Below the pieces are notes generated by a model that was not told the DNA's origin, ran no database searches, and saw nothing but the letters and a program-made list of their open reading frames with translations. A stretch of 64,000 nucleotides of DNA, from positions 992,001 through 1,056,000 of the forward strand of contig NC_012489.1 of the NCBI RefSeq assembly GCF_000010305.1, in the 5' to 3' direction. This DNA is from Gemmatimonas aurantiaca T-27. GTDB taxonomy: Bacteria > Gemmatimonadota > Gemmatimonadetes > Gemmatimonadales > Gemmatimonadaceae. Position 1 is the first letter of the stretch. Each line of letters begins with the position of its first letter. The position numbers and the translations under genes are program-made. Shown here piece by piece: positions 51,451-62,884 of this stretch.

Positions 51451-51479
51451 AGTATATAACGCCTTGCCGTGGAATGACA
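51451..51479 (-). promoter_or_regulatory. Candidate promoter of the PEP-CTERM gene
   Basis: On the minus strand TGTCAT and TATACT are separated by 17 bases. The minus-10 box is close to consensus and the minus-35 is weak. The implied leader is about 145 bases. Confidence 0.4.
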
Positions 51480-51761
51480 TATACGCTCGTGGCCGCCATT
51501 GCACCTGGGGGTCTGAATGGTCGAGTTCGGCATATGTTACCAAACGGCGAGTGTTGCATCTGCAGCAGAGGTGATACGGACTCATCGTGGTCTGTAGGAT
51601 TCATGCAACGGTTTGTGGCCTGCTGGTGCGGCCAGTCTTCCCAGGGCACGTGCCCACCCGTCCCTTCCCTTCATGTAGACTTGGCGCAGACCAGCGACCG
51701 AAGGTACGCCGGACCGGCTGAACGACCGATGAACGCGCCCATGCGCCGGCCGATGTACCTC

Positions 51762-51795
51762 GATGATGTATGTGGATGATGTATGTGATGATGTG
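51762..51795 (+). repeat. Short tandem repeat, unit GATGATGTATGTG
   Basis: Two exact adjacent 13-base copies (51762-51774 and 51775-51787) are followed by a partial copy ATGATGTG. It lies in the noncoding region upstream of fusA. Length may vary between strains. Confidence 0.7.
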
Positions 51796-51866
51796 CACCG
51801 CTGCCCGAATGTGCGCCGTCGTGCCCGGTGGTGTGGCCGGAGGCTGTAATCCCTCTGTGGGCTGGG

Positions 51867-51895
51867 TTGACTTGCCTCACGGCCTCGCTCATCTT
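51867..51895 (+). promoter_or_regulatory. Candidate promoter upstream of fusA-tuf-S10
   Basis: TTGACT and CATCTT lie 17 bases apart (or ATCTTA at 18). The minus-35 match is good, and the minus-10 resembles the TACCTT proposed for rpmG. The distance to fusA is about 390 bases, so other promoters closer to the gene are possible. Confidence 0.3.
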
Positions 51896-52285
51896 AGGTG
51901 ACTGCCGAAAAACGCCGCCCCTTGGGGCGACACCGGCACCCGCTTTCTGTCGGCGATCTGCGGCCGACTCCTATGGGCCACGGCCAGTGCGGCGTGGGGT
52001 GTCAGTGATGGTTCGCCACTACTGATGCGCTGTACCGGCGACTCCACCGTGATGGTGCGGGCCGCTCCCGAAACACAACGCAGCCAATTCAACGTCGTTC
52101 CTGGAGTCAGCAGTTCTTCGGGGTCGGCGCGCTTGGGTCCCCACTCGTGCAGCAGCGGCGAGCGTACCCGGCGACAGCGGATGGATACCGCTCCTGCATC
52201 ACGGCAGGGGGCCAGGTCCAGCCGTTTTTTTGCTGGTCAACCTCGTTCTCCCACTGCGCCGTTTCGGCGGCGCTGACTGAAGACT

Positions 52286-54406
52286 ATGCCGCGTACGACC
52301 CCGCTCGAGCACTACCGCAATATCGGCATCATGGCGCACATCGATGCCGGCAAGACGACCACCACTGAGCGCATCCTCTATTACACGGGGAAGTCGCACA
52401 AGATTGGTGAAGTGCATGATGGCGCTGCCACCATGGACTGGATGGAGCAGGAACAGGAGCGCGGCATCACGATCACGTCTGCTGCGACGACCTGCTTCTG
52501 GATGCGCCATGGCCAGTCGCATGAGAAGGGCACGGGTGCGGAATACCGCATCAACATCATCGACACCCCGGGACACGTCGACTTCACGGTCGAAGTGGAG
52601 CGTTCGCTCCGCGTACTCGACGGCGCCGTGACGCTGCTCGACTCGGTGGCCGGTGTGGAGCCGCAGACCGAAACGGTGTGGCGTCAGGCCGATCGGTATC
52701 GCGTGCCGCGCATGATCTTCTCGAACAAGATGGATCGCGTGGGCGCGAACTTCGATCGCTGCCTCGCCATGATCCGCGACCGCCTGAGCAAGCGCGCGTT
52801 CCCGCTGCAGCTGCCGGTCGGATCGGGTGAGACGTTCACGGGCCACATCGACGTGCTCGAGCGCAAGCAGTACATCTTCCACGACGAGACGATGGGCAAG
52901 ACGTTCTCGGTGGTCGATGTGCCGGAAGAGTTCAAGGATGCCTGTGAGATCGCCCGTCACGAAGCGATCGAAGCGGCCGTCGAACATGACGAAACGCTGA
53001 TGGAGAAGTATCTCGCCGGCGAAGAGCTCTCCATGGAAGAGATCCGTCGCGCGATCCGTCAGGCGACGATCGCCATGGAATTCATCCCGGTGTTCTGCGG
53101 CGCCTCGTTCAAGAACAAGGGCGTGCAGGCGTTGCTCGATGCCGTGATCGATTACCTCCCGGCGCCGATCGACGTGCCGGCGATCAAGGGACACCTGCCG
53201 CACCACGACGAAACGTTCATCGAAGCGCCGATCAAGGACGACGCGCCGTTTGCCGCGCTGGCGTTCAAGATTGCCACCGATCCGTTCGTCGGTAAGCTGA
53301 CGTTCTTCCGCGTCTACTCGGGCGTGATGGCGTCGGGTTCGTACGTGTACAACAGCACGAAGGACAAGCGCGAGCGTGTCGGCCGTCTGTTGCAGATGCA
53401 CGCCAACAAGCGTGAAGAAATCGAAGAGGTGCGCGCGGGTGACATCGCGGCCGCCATCGGTCTCAAGGACACGCGCACGGGCGATACGCTCTGCACCGAG
53501 GACAATCCGATCATCCTCGAAGCGATGAAGTTCCCGAACCCCGTCATCGACGTCGCCATCGAGCCGAAGACGAAGGCCGACCAGGACAAGCTGGCCATCG
53601 CGCTGCAGAAGCTGGCCGAAGAAGATCCGACGTTCCGTGTGCGTTCCGACGCCGAGACGGGCCAGACGATCATCGCCGGCATGGGCGAACTGCACCTCGA
53701 GATCATCGTCGATCGCATGATGCGCGAATTCAAGGTCGACGCGAACGTGGGCCGTCCGCAGGTGGCCTATCGCGAAACGATCAAGAAGCGCGTCGAGAAG
53801 ATCGAAGGCAAGTTTGTCCGCCAGTCAGGCGGTAAGGGTCAGTACGGCCACGTGGTCATCAACATGGAGCCCAGCGAGCAGGGTCAGGGCTACGTGTTCG
53901 AAGACAAGGTCGTGGGCGGTGTCATTCCGCGTGAGTACATCGGACCGGTGGAGCAGGGCATCAAGGAAGCGCTCGAGACGGGCGTCCTGGCCGGCTACCC
54001 GGTGGTGGACATCAAGGTGCAGCTGGTGTACGGCTCGTACCACGACGTCGACTCCTCGGAAATGGCGTTCAAGATCGCCGGCTCCATGGCATTCAAGGAG
54101 GCGGCCAAGCAGGCCAGCCCCTGTCTGCTCGAGCCGGTGATGAAGGTCGAGGTCGTGAGCCCCGAAGCCTACATGGGCGACGTCCTTGGCGATCTCTCCT
54201 CGCGGCGCGGCAAGATCGGCGGCATGACGCAGCGTGGTGAGGCGCAGGTGATCTCGGCGACCGTGCCGCTCGCTGAGATGTTCGGTTACTCGACCAAGCT
54301 TCGCAGCATGTCGCAGGGTCGGGCGGTCTACTCGATGGAGTTCTCGCACTACGAAGAAGTGCCGAAGTCGAAGGCCGAAGAGATCATCAGCAAGGTGAAG
54401 GCGTAA
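52286..54406 (+). CDS. fusA: Elongation factor G
   Basis: This 706-residue translational GTPase has the G1 loop [10 protein letters not shown] (17-26), switch regions around [13 protein letters not shown] and [10 protein letters not shown]4 NKMD, then domains II-V including [20 protein letters not shown] and the C-terminal [20 protein letters not shown]. It drives translocation and ribosome recycling. Length is normal. It starts the downstream half of the split str operon, with tuf 41 bases after it. Confidence 0.98.
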
Positions 54407-54447
54407 GCCTCACCCACTCATTCACTACCCAACACAGATTCCGAACC

Positions 54448-55650
<1,203 letters not shown>

Positions 55651-55660
55651 TCACGGAGCA

Positions 55661-55700
55661 GGTCGCGCGCGACGGTCCGGACGGACTCTCGCGCGCGACC
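55661..55700 (+). promoter_or_regulatory. Perfect hairpin between tuf and rpsJ
   Basis: GGTCGCGCGCGA (55661-55672) and TCGCGCGCGACC (55689-55700) are exact 12-base complements, starting 11 bases after tuf. The 16-base loop contains the palindrome GTCCGGAC. No T run follows, so processing, attenuation or mRNA protection is more likely than termination. The 5' part of the rpsJ leader is immediately downstream. Confidence 0.55.
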
Positions 55701-55720
55701 GGTTCACAGACGGAACCCAG

Positions 55721-56029
55721 ATGGCTGGCCGCATTCGTATTCGCCTCAAGGCTTTCGACCACGCCGTGATTGATCAGGCGTCGGCGGACATTGTCCGCAC
55801 CGCCGAGAAGACCGGTGCTTCGGTTTCGGGGCCGATCCCGCTCCCGACCAAGACGCAGCGTTGGACGGTGCTCCGTTCGCCGCACGTCGACAAGAAGTCG
55901 CGTGAGCAGTTCGAACTGAAGACGCACAAGCGTGTGATCGACATTCTCGATTCCCGCGCCGGCACCGTGGACGCGCTCACCAAGCTGGATTTGCCGGCTG
56001 GTGTGGACGTCGAGATCAAGGTCGAATAG
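55721..56029 (+). CDS. rpsJ: 30S ribosomal protein S10 (NusE)
   Basis: A 102-residue S10 with [40 protein letters not shown] and [20 protein letters not shown]. It also acts as the NusE antitermination factor in other bacteria. The ATG at 55721 begins the conserved [10 protein letters not shown]. It opens the S10 operon and follows tuf after the hairpin spacer. Confidence 0.98.
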   Translation: MAGRIRIRLKAFDHAVIDQASADIVRTAEKTGASVSGPIPLPTKTQRWTVLRSPHVDKKSREQFELKTHKRVIDILDSRAGTVDALTKLDLPAGVDVEIKVE

Positions 56030-56172
56030 CAGGACCGTAGTACCGCAGGAAGCAGGGAGTTCACGCCGCAGTGGATCGCGGCGCGTACCGGTGGGGCTGC
56101 ACAGGGCGGTCCCATCCACAGTCCAACGGCGGCGCGAAGGCGTCCCGCGACTCGTACGGAGTGAGTCATTTC

Positions 56173-56856
56173 ATGATCGGTATCATCGGCAGGAAGCTGG
56201 GGATGACCCAGCTGTTCAACGAGCTGGGGCAGCAGGTGCCCTGCACCGTGGTGGAGGCCACGCCCAACCCCGTGACGAAGGTGTCCACGGTGGATCAGGC
56301 GGGTTTCGCGTCGGTGGAGCTCGGATTCGGCGCGCAGCGTGTGGCGCGCGCCAACAAGAAGGGTGAGCGTACCCCGAAGGGACATCGCGCCAGCAAGGCG
56401 GAAGTCGGGCATGCGAAGAAGGCGGGGCTCGATGCACCGCCGGCCGTGCTGAAGAGCTTCCGTCTTGACGACGCCCCGGGCAAGAACCCGGAGATCCCGA
56501 CCTATACCCCCGGCGACAAGATCACCGTCGACATCTTCACGCCCGGTGAGCGTGTGAAGGTGACCGGTACGTCGAAGGGTCGTGGCTTTCAGGGTGTCGT
56601 GAAGCGCCATGGTTTCCATGGCGGTCCGAACACCCACGGCAACACGAAGCACCGCAAGCCCGGCTCCATCGGCGCCGGCACCGACCCGTCGCGCGTGATC
56701 AAGGGCAAGAAGATGCCCGGCCAGTACGGCAACACGCAGCACACGGCGCTCAACATCCGCATCGAGAAGGTCGACACCGAGCGGAACCTCATTTATCTGC
56801 GCGGCAGCGTAGCGGGGCCGACGAACGGCATCCTCTTCGTGCGGAAGCAGGGCTGA
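56173..56856 (+). CDS. rplC: 50S ribosomal protein L3
   Basis: The 227-residue protein shows [27 protein letters not shown] and the loop reaching the peptidyl-transferase centre, [20 protein letters not shown], then [29 protein letters not shown] ribosome-binding site precedes ATG 56173. The 143-base spacer after rpsJ is the longest gap in this part of the operon and may carry a regulatory leader, but no strong structure was found. Confidence 0.97.
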   Translation: MIGIIGRKLGMTQLFNELGQQVPCTVVEATPNPVTKVSTVDQAGFASVELGFGAQRVARANKKGERTPKGHRASKAEVGHAKKAGLDAPPAVLKSFRLDDAPGKNPEIPTYTPGDKITVDIFTPGERVKVTGTSKGRGFQGVVKRHGFHGGPNTHGNTKHRKPGSIGAGTDPSRVIKGKKMPGQYGNTQHTALNIRIEKVDTERNLIYLRGSVAGPTNGILFVRKQG

Positions 56857-56858
56857 TC

Positions 56859-57500
56859 ATGACGACGGAAACCAAGACCTTCGAAGCGCCGCTCTATTCG
56901 GCGCAGGGCAAGCAGGGCGGTACGCGCCAGCTTCCCGAAGGCACGTTTGACGGCATCGTCAACGTGCCGGTCATGCACCAGGCGGTGAAGGCGTTTCTCG
57001 CCAATCGTCGTCAGGGCACGGCCAAGACCAAGACCCGCGGTGAAGTCACCGGCGGTAACCAGAAGCCGTGGAAGCAGAAGGGCACCGGTCGCGCCCGTCA
57101 GGGCTCGACGCGCGCGCCGAACTGGCCGGGCGGTGGTACCGTGTTCGGTCCGCAGCCGCGGAGCTACACGCAGATCGTGCCGAAGCAGGTGCGTGTGCTG
57201 GCGCGCAAGAGCGCGCTGAACGCCCGCGCCCGTGAGAACGCCGTGGTCGTGGTGGAAGCGCTGAACTTCAGCGCTCCCAAGACCAAGGCGATGACTGAGC
57301 TCTTCACGAAGCTCGGCGTGCTCGGGAAGAAGGTGCTGGTGTTGACCGACGGCGTGAAGCCGAACGTTTACCTGAGCGCCCGCAACCTCGGCCAGGCACA
57401 CGTGATGCCTTACAGCGATGCGAACACGTATCACATCCTCTGGTCGGATGTGGTGGTGATCGAATCGTCGGCACTCACCCAGACTCCGGCGGAGGGTTAA
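56859..57500 (+). CDS. rplD: 50S ribosomal protein L4
   Basis: A 213-residue L4 with the extended exit-tunnel loop: KTKTRGEVTGGNQKPWKQKG, TGRARQGSTRAPNWPGGGTV and FGPQPRSYTQIVPKQVRVLA. The N-terminal ~15 residues before the conserved core are variable. In E. coli L4 represses this operon. The start lies two bases after rplC. Confidence 0.97.
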   Translation: MTTETKTFEAPLYSAQGKQGGTRQLPEGTFDGIVNVPVMHQAVKAFLANRRQGTAKTKTRGEVTGGNQKPWKQKGTGRARQGSTRAPNWPGGGTVFGPQPRSYTQIVPKQVRVLARKSALNARARENAVVVVEALNFSAPKTKAMTELFTKLGVLGKKVLVLTDGVKPNVYLSARNLGQAHVMPYSDANTYHILWSDVVVIESSALTQTPAEG

Positions 57501-57503
57501 GCG

Positions 57504-57791
57504 ATGTCCTCACTGTATCGCACCATCGTGCGCCCGCTCATCACGGAGCGCACCTCAGCCGCCTATCAGGATCGCGGCGAGTACACGTTCGAAGTGGCGC
57601 CCGACGCCACGAAGCTGAACATCAAGGAGGCCGTCGAGCGCCTCTTCGGCGTCAAGGTCACCGGTGTCTGGACGTCGATCGCGCGTGGTAAGGCGCGTCG
57701 CGTCGGCCAGTCGATCGGCCGCCGTCCACATACCAAGAAGGCGATTGTGAAGCTGCGTGACGGCGACACCATCGCGATCTTCGAGGGCTGA
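57504..57791 (+). CDS. rplW: 50S ribosomal protein L23
   Basis: A 95-residue L23 with [51 protein letters not shown] and [20 protein letters not shown]. It lies at the tunnel exit and docks the signal recognition particle and trigger factor. It begins three bases after rplD. Confidence 0.97.
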
Positions 57792-57796
57792 GTCGC

Positions 57797-58627
57797 ATGG
57801 GTATCCGTCAGTTCAAGCCGGTCAGCAAGGCCTCGCGCTTCCGCTCGGTGTCCGATTTTGCCGAGATCACGCGTTCGACGCCGGAAAAGTCGCTCGTCGA
57901 GCCCCTCAAGAAGTCGGGCGGTCGCGACAATCACGGCCACATCTCGATGCGTCGCATCGGTGGTGGTCACAAGCGTCGCTATCGCGTCATCGATTTCAAG
58001 CGCGACAAGCATGGTGTGACGGCCACGGTGGCCCACATCGAATACGATCCGAATCGTTCGGCGCGCATCGCGCTGCTCGAGTACGCGGATGGTGAGAAGC
58101 GCTACATCCTGCACCCGAAGGGGATCAAGCAGGGTGACACGGTGGTGTCGGGCTCGGGCAGCGATGTGCGCACGGGCAACGCGATGCCGCTCAAGGAAGT
58201 GCCGCTCGGCACGTCGGTGCACAACATCGAACTGAAGATCGGCAAGGGCGGCCAGATGGCCCGCTCGGCCGGCACCTTCGCCCAGGTCGTGGCGAAGGAA
58301 GGCGATTACGTGACGCTCCGACTGGCCTCCACGGAAATGCGCCTGGTGCACGGCAACTGCATGGCGACGATCGGCGAAGTGGGCAACTCCGAACACGAGC
58401 TGCAGTCGCACGGCAAGGCCGGCAAGAGCCGCTGGCTCGGCAAGCGCCCGAAGGTGCGTGGTGAAGTGATGAACCCGGTGGATCACCCGCATGGTGGTCG
58501 TACCCGCGGTGGTCGCAACGTGGTGAGCCCGTGGGGCAAGAAGGAAGGCGTCAAGACGCGCAACAAGAAGAAGGCGTCACAGCGTCTCATCGTGCGCGGC
58601 CGCAAGCGCGGCCGGGCAACGCAGTAA
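57797..58627 (+). CDS. rplB: 50S ribosomal protein L2
   Basis: The 276-residue L2 contains [40 protein letters not shown], and the active-centre segment [20 protein letters not shown] with the conserved histidine. It is required for subunit association and peptidyl transfer. Length is normal. Confidence 0.98.
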
Positions 58628-58651
58628 CCGCCAGGCGAGACGAGAACCGAT

Positions 58652-58942
58652 ATGTCGAGAAGCATTAAGAAGGGTCCGTTCGTCGCTGAACGCCTGGAGG
58701 CCAAGGTGGTGACGATGAACGCCAAGAGCGAAAAGAAGGTCGTGAAGACCTGGTCGCGCGCGAGCACGATCCTCCCCGAGTTCGTGGGCCACACCTTCGC
58801 GGTGCACAACGGGAACAAGTTCATCCCGGTGTACGTGACGGAAAACATGGTGGGCCACAAGCTGGGCGAATTCTCGCCGACGCGTCTGTTCCGCGGTCAC
58901 GCGGGCCAGAAGGCGGACGTGAAGAAGAAGGGAGGCAAGTAA
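58652..58942 (+). CDS. rpsS: 30S ribosomal protein S19
   Basis: A 96-residue S19: [40 protein letters not shown] and [20 protein letters not shown]. It forms a head complex with S13 on the 30S subunit. The tail is lysine-rich. Confidence 0.97.
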   Translation: MSRSIKKGPFVAERLEAKVVTMNAKSEKKVVKTWSRASTILPEFVGHTFAVHNGNKFIPVYVTENMVGHKLGEFSPTRLFRGHAGQKADVKKKGGK

Positions 58943-58945
58943 CCC

Positions 58946-59323
58946 ATGGCCAAGGCAGCCAAGACGGGGATTGAGGCGCGCGCGATTCAGCGCACGACGC
59001 GTCAGTCGCCTTACAAGATGCGGCTGGTCATCGACCAGATCCGCGGTCAGCGCGTCAACGATGCGCTGGCGCTCCTGAAGTTTTCCAAGAAGCACGCGGC
59101 CGAGCAGATCGGAAAGACGCTCAACAGCGCCGTGGCGAACGCGGAACAGGCGGCCCGTGCCGCCAACCTGTCGCTGGACGTGGACACGTTGGTGATCACG
59201 AAGGCTATCGTGAACGAAGGACCGAAGCTCAAGCGCTGGACGCCGGCGGCCATGGGCCGTGCGACGCCGATGCTGAAGCGGACGAGCCATGTGGAGATCG
59301 TCGTGACGGAGGCGGTGCGCTAA
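58946..59323 (+). CDS. rplV: 50S ribosomal protein L22
   Basis: The 125-residue protein has [40 protein letters not shown] and the tunnel hairpin region [20 protein letters not shown]. It lines the exit tunnel near the macrolide site. Its stop overlaps the rpsC ATG by one base (TAATG). Confidence 0.97.
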
Positions 59324-59982
59324 TGGGACAAAAGACAAATCCGATCGGGTTCCGCCTCGGTGTCACGAAGAACTGGCGCTCGACCTGGTACGCGAAGAAG
59401 GAGATGCCGGCGCTTCTGAAGGAAGACGCGCTGCTGCGGAAGTACCTGAAGGCCCGTCTCGACAACGCCGCGATCGCCGATGTGACGATCGAGCGCAAGC
59501 CGGGCAAGGTGGTGGTCACGGTGCACACGGGTCGTCCGGGTGTGGTGATCGGCAAGAAGGGCGCGGAAGTCGACAAGCTGCGTGACGAGCTGGCTCAGCT
59601 CACGGGCAAGGAAGTCGGCATCAACGTCGAAGAGATCAAGCGTCCGGAAGTCGAGGCCCAGTTGGTGGCCGACAACATCGCGGCGCAGCTCTCGCAGCGT
59701 ATCTCGTTCCGTCGCGCGATGAAGCGCGCGGTGCAGAGCGCGATGCGGATGGGCGCACTGGGTATCAAGGTGAAGGCTGGCGGCCGTCTTGGCGGCGCCG
59801 AAATCGCGCGCGTCGAAGGGTACATGGAGGGCCGGGTGCCCCTTCACACGCTGCGCGCCGACATCAACTACGCGACGAGCACGGCGAAGACCACCTACGG
59901 CACCATCGGTGTGAAGGTGTGGATCTTCAAGGGCGAGATCGTGGAAGATCGTCGCGGCAAGACCTACTCGACCGGCAACTGA
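59323..59982 (+). CDS. rpsC: 30S ribosomal protein S3
   Basis: This 219-residue S3 has [20 protein letters not shown], a KH domain with [20 protein letters not shown] and the C-terminal [40 protein letters not shown]. It lies at the mRNA entry site. The short lysine-rich tail present in some species is absent. Confidence 0.97.
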
Positions 59983-59993
59983 GGAACTGAGAG

Positions 59994-60422
59994 ATGCTGA
60001 GTCCGAAGCGGGTCAAGTTCCGCAAGATGTTCAAGGGCCGGATGACCGGCCTGGCGCACCGCGGCTCCGACGTGTCGTTCGGCACGTACGGCCTGCAGGC
60101 GCTCGAGCCGGGCTGGGTGACGAGCCGGCAGATCGAAGCGTGCCGCGTTGCGATGACGCGTCACATCAAGCGTGGCGGCAAGGTGTGGATCCGGATTTTC
60201 CCGGACAAGCCGATCACGAAGAAGCCGGCCGAAACCCGCATGGGTAAGGGTAAGGGTTCGCCGGAGTTGTGGGTGGCGGTAGTGAAGCCAGGCCGAGTGA
60301 TGTTCGAGATCGAAGGCGTGTCGAAGGAGCTGGCCGAAACGGCCATGTCCCTCGCCGCCGCGAAGCTCGGCGTGAAGACCAAGTTCGTGGCGCGCGAGGA
60401 GGCGGTGACCCATGAAGGCTGA
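59994..60422 (+). CDS. rplP: 50S ribosomal protein L16
   Basis: A 142-residue L16 with [40 protein letters not shown] and [20 protein letters not shown]. It organises the A-site side of 23S rRNA. Its end overlaps the rpmC start by 11 bases. Confidence 0.97.
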   Translation: MLSPKRVKFRKMFKGRMTGLAHRGSDVSFGTYGLQALEPGWVTSRQIEACRVAMTRHIKRGGKVWIRIFPDKPITKKPAETRMGKGKGSPELWVAVVKPGRVMFEIEGVSKELAETAMSLAAAKLGVKTKFVAREEAVTHEG

Positions 60423-60615
60423 AGAAATCCGCGGACTCGCTGACGACGAACTCGTCGCCCGCGTGCTGGAACTGGAAGAGGAGCGTTTCCGTCTCCGGTT
60501 CCGTAGCGGCACCGAAGCGCTTGAAGAGCCGCTGCGGTTGCGCAGCATCCGCAGGGACATTGCGCGCCTCAAGACGGTGCAGCGTGAGCGTCAGCTCGCT
60601 GCTCGTGGCCGCTAA
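60412..60615 (+). CDS. rpmC: 50S ribosomal protein L29
   Basis: A 67-residue two-helix L29 with [20 protein letters not shown] and the second helix [20 protein letters not shown]. It sits next to L23 at the tunnel exit. The overlapping start suggests translational coupling to rplP. Confidence 0.95.
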   Translation: MKAEEIRGLADDELVARVLELEEERFRLRFRSGTEALEEPLRLRSIRRDIARLKTVQRERQLAARGR

Positions 60616-60629
60616 CCGGAATCCGATCG

Positions 60630-60926
60630 ATGGCTGAACTGAACAACGCGAGCGCCGCGCAGAACGGCGCCCCCGACCGGTCCGCGCGCAAGCTGCGCGT
60701 GGGCTTGGTGGTGAGCGACAAGATGGACAAGACGGTGGTCGTGAAAATCGATCGCCGCATGCCGCACCCCCAGTACGGCAAGATGGTGACGCGGACCCGC
60801 AAGCTGAAAGCACACGACGAAGAGAACTCGGCGAAGCTCGGCGACACGGTGCGCATCATGGAGACCCGGCCCTTGTCGAAGGACAAGCGGTGGCGCGTGG
60901 TCGAGATCGTCGAACGCGCACGCTGA
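60630..60926 (+). CDS. rpsQ: 30S ribosomal protein S17
   Basis: A 98-residue S17 with [40 protein letters not shown] and [20 protein letters not shown]. The first ~20 residues, before the OB-fold core, are an Ala/Asn-rich extension. Confidence 0.97.
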   Translation: MAELNNASAAQNGAPDRSARKLRVGLVVSDKMDKTVVVKIDRRMPHPQYGKMVTRTRKLKAHDEENSAKLGDTVRIMETRPLSKDKRWRVVEIVERAR

Positions 60927-60937
60927 GGTAACGGACC

Positions 60938-61306
60938 ATGATTCAGCAGGAATCCGTCGTAAAAGTCGCGGATAACAGTGGCGCCAAGCGCGCCCTGGTG
61001 ATCCGTGTGCTGGGCGGCACGCGCCGCCGCTACGCGGGACTCGGAGATCGGGTCATCGTGGCGGTGAAGGACGCCTTGCCAAACGGCACCGTGAAGAAGT
61101 CGGACGTGGCCAAGGCCGTGGTGGTGCGCACGGTCAAGGAAACGCGCCGCAAGGATGGCAGCTACATCCGCTTCGATGAAAACGCCGTCGTGATCATCAA
61201 CGACAACGGCGAACCGAAGGCGACGCGTATCTTCGGCCCGGTGGCGCGCGAGCTCCGCGAGAAGCGCTACATGAAGATCGTCTCGCTGGCACCCGAGGTG
61301 CTCTGA
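60938..61306 (+). CDS. rplN: 50S ribosomal protein L14
   Basis: The 122-residue L14 reads [40 protein letters not shown] and [20 protein letters not shown], ending [14 protein letters not shown]. It forms part of the subunit interface. Length is exactly that of the family. Confidence 0.98.
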   Translation: MIQQESVVKVADNSGAKRALVIRVLGGTRRRYAGLGDRVIVAVKDALPNGTVKKSDVAKAVVVRTVKETRRKDGSYIRFDENAVVIINDNGEPKATRIFGPVARELREKRYMKIVSLAPEVL

Positions 61307-61307
61307 G

Positions 61308-61712
61308 ATGCGTAAGAACGTGTACTACCGAACGGATCGCGGCCAGCGCCTCGGCGCCGGACGTCACGCGCTCAAGGCGTCGCGTGAAGTGATCCACGTA
61401 ACGAAGGGTGATACCATCCGCGTGATGCGTGGCGACGACAAGGGGAAGGAAGGCAAGGTCCTTCAGGTGTACCCCAAGACGGGCCGCATCAAGGTGGAAG
61501 GCATCAACATCGTAAAGAAGCACCGCAAGGCGCGGAACGCGGAAGAGCAGAGCGGCATCATCGAGATGCCGGCGCCCTTCCACGCGTCGAACGTGATGCT
61601 GCTCGATTCGAAGACCGGCAAGCCGACGCGTACGAAAGTGCGCATCGACAAGGACGGCACGAAGGAGCGCATCGGCGTGAAGAGCGGTGAAGTCATTCCC
61701 CGCGCGCGCTGA
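61308..61712 (+). CDS. rplX: 50S ribosomal protein L24
   Basis: This 134-residue L24 has the KOW segment GDTIRVMRGDDKGKEGKVLQ and VEGINIVKKHRKARNAEEQS, GIIEMPAPFHASNVMLLDSK. It is longer than the ~104-residue E. coli protein because of about 25 extra N-terminal residues (RKNVYYRTDRGQRLGAG). An internal start is possible, but the ATG lies one base after rplN with no gap for another. Confidence 0.95.
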   Translation: MRKNVYYRTDRGQRLGAGRHALKASREVIHVTKGDTIRVMRGDDKGKEGKVLQVYPKTGRIKVEGINIVKKHRKARNAEEQSGIIEMPAPFHASNVMLLDSKTGKPTRTKVRIDKDGTKERIGVKSGEVIPRAR

Positions 61713-61726
61713 CCGGAGTAACGACG

Positions 61727-62500
61727 ATGGCGACCAAGGAAAAGGGCGCTGCCAAGGGCGGCGCCAAGGCTGGAGCAAAGCCAGCAGGCAAGACCGGCGC
61801 TGCCAAGGGTGGCGCGGGTCAGAAGGGTGGCAAGGGTGGCAAGCAGGCGGGTCAGCCGCGGCAGGCCATCGACTTCACGAAGCGTGAGCATGCCGGATCG
61901 GAGTTGCCGGCAGCGGCTCCGCGTCTGAAGACCCACTACGAGCAGACGGTGCGTGCGGCGCTGGCCAAGCAGTTTGGCTTCGGCAATCCGCACGAGATTC
62001 CGTCGCTGACGAAGATCGTGATCAACTGCGGTGTCGGCGAAGCGGTGAAGCAGCCCAAGCTGCTCGACGTCGTGGTGGAAGAACTCGCACTGATCTCCGG
62101 CCAGAAGCCGGTGCGCCGCAAGGCGAAGAAGTCGGTCGCGAACTTCGGTCTCCGTGAAGGTCAGGAGATCGGCGCGTCGGTGACGATGCGTGGCGCGAAG
62201 ATGTGGGAGTTCCTCGATCGGTTCGTGACGGTGGCGTGCCCGCGTATCCGCGATTTCCGCGGCCTCGGCACGAAGTCGTTCGACGGTCGTGGCAACTACA
62301 CGCTCGGCATCAAGGAGCAGATGATCTTCCCCGAGATCAACTACGACATGGTCGAGCAGATTCACGGCATGGACATCACGTTCGTGACGACGGCGTCCAA
62401 GGATGCGCACGCGTTTGCGTTGCTGCATCAGTTGGGCATGCCGTTCCGTGGCGACGACAAGCCGGTGACGCCCAAGGTGGCGCAGCCGAGCGCGGCCTGA
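61727..62500 (+). CDS. rplE: 50S ribosomal protein L5 with basic N-terminal extension
   Basis: The L5 core runs from about residue 64 ([20 protein letters not shown]) to GALLHQ-like and PFRGDDK text near the end, with [40 protein letters not shown] and [20 protein letters not shown]. In total it has 257 residues, well above the ~180 usual. About 60 residues at the N-terminus are Lys/Gly/Ala-rich and repetitive. The ATG at 61727 has a GGAGTAACG site; no internal ATG lies near the core. Confidence 0.95.
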   Translation: MATKEKGAAKGGAKAGAKPAGKTGAAKGGAGQKGGKGGKQAGQPRQAIDFTKREHAGSELPAAAPRLKTHYEQTVRAALAKQFGFGNPHEIPSLTKIVINCGVGEAVKQPKLLDVVVEELALISGQKPVRRKAKKSVANFGLREGQEIGASVTMRGAKMWEFLDRFVTVACPRIRDFRGLGTKSFDGRGNYTLGIKEQMIFPEINYDMVEQIHGMDITFVTTASKDAHAFALLHQLGMPFRGDDKPVTPKVAQPSAA

Positions 62501-62522
62501 CCGGACACCAGGACTTACTACG

Positions 62523-62828
62523 ATGGCAAAGACGAGCAAGTTGGCCCGGAATGCGCAGCGCACGGAACTGGTACAGCGCTACGCCCAGAAGCGCGCTGCG
62601 CTGAAGGCCACGATCAGCAGCCCGAAGAGCACGCCGGAAGAGGTGCAGGCCGCGGTGAACGCGCTGCACAAGCTGCCGCGTGATTCGTCGAAGACCCGCA
62701 TCCGCAACCGCTGCAGCATTAGCGGCCGTCCGCGGGCGTATCTCCGGCACTTCGGTCTGAGCCGTATCGCACTGCGCGATATGGCCCTCAACGGCTTCAT
62801 TCCGGGCGTCCGGAAGGCGAGCTGGTAA
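62523..62828 (+). CDS. rpsN: 30S ribosomal protein S14 (zinc-independent long form)
   Basis: A 101-residue S14 with [40 protein letters not shown] and the end [11 protein letters not shown]. It lacks the paired CxxC zinc motifs of the short form, so it is the zinc-free type, in contrast to the zinc-type L33 encoded by rpmG in this window. Confidence 0.96.
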   Translation: MAKTSKLARNAQRTELVQRYAQKRAALKATISSPKSTPEEVQAAVNALHKLPRDSSKTRIRNRCSISGRPRAYLRHFGLSRIALRDMALNGFIPGVRKASW

Positions 62829-62884
62829 CCATTCACTTCCTACAGGTCCGCCGAGTGCGGAAACCATAGGAGAACTCCGAGAGC

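Larger units (their letters stand above)
51302..52285. other. Long intergenic region upstream of fusA
   Basis: Almost 1 kb with only short, unconvincing frames. It holds the candidate PEP-CTERM promoter (51451-51479), a 13-base tandem repeat (51762-51795), a candidate plus-strand promoter (51867-51895), a CGCCCC-TT-GGGGCG hairpin at 51916-51929, and otherwise no recognisable gene or RNA. If the plus-strand promoter is real, the fusA leader would be about 390 bases, long for a str operon. Confidence 0.55.

Noticed and set aside
51762-51795. Possible CRISPR-like repeat
   Set aside because: Only two and a half adjacent 13-base units without spacers; there are no cas genes.
51828-52276. Several 60-85-codon frames upstream of fusA
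   Set aside because: They lack ribosome-binding sites, have no recognisable motif and overlap each other on both strands.
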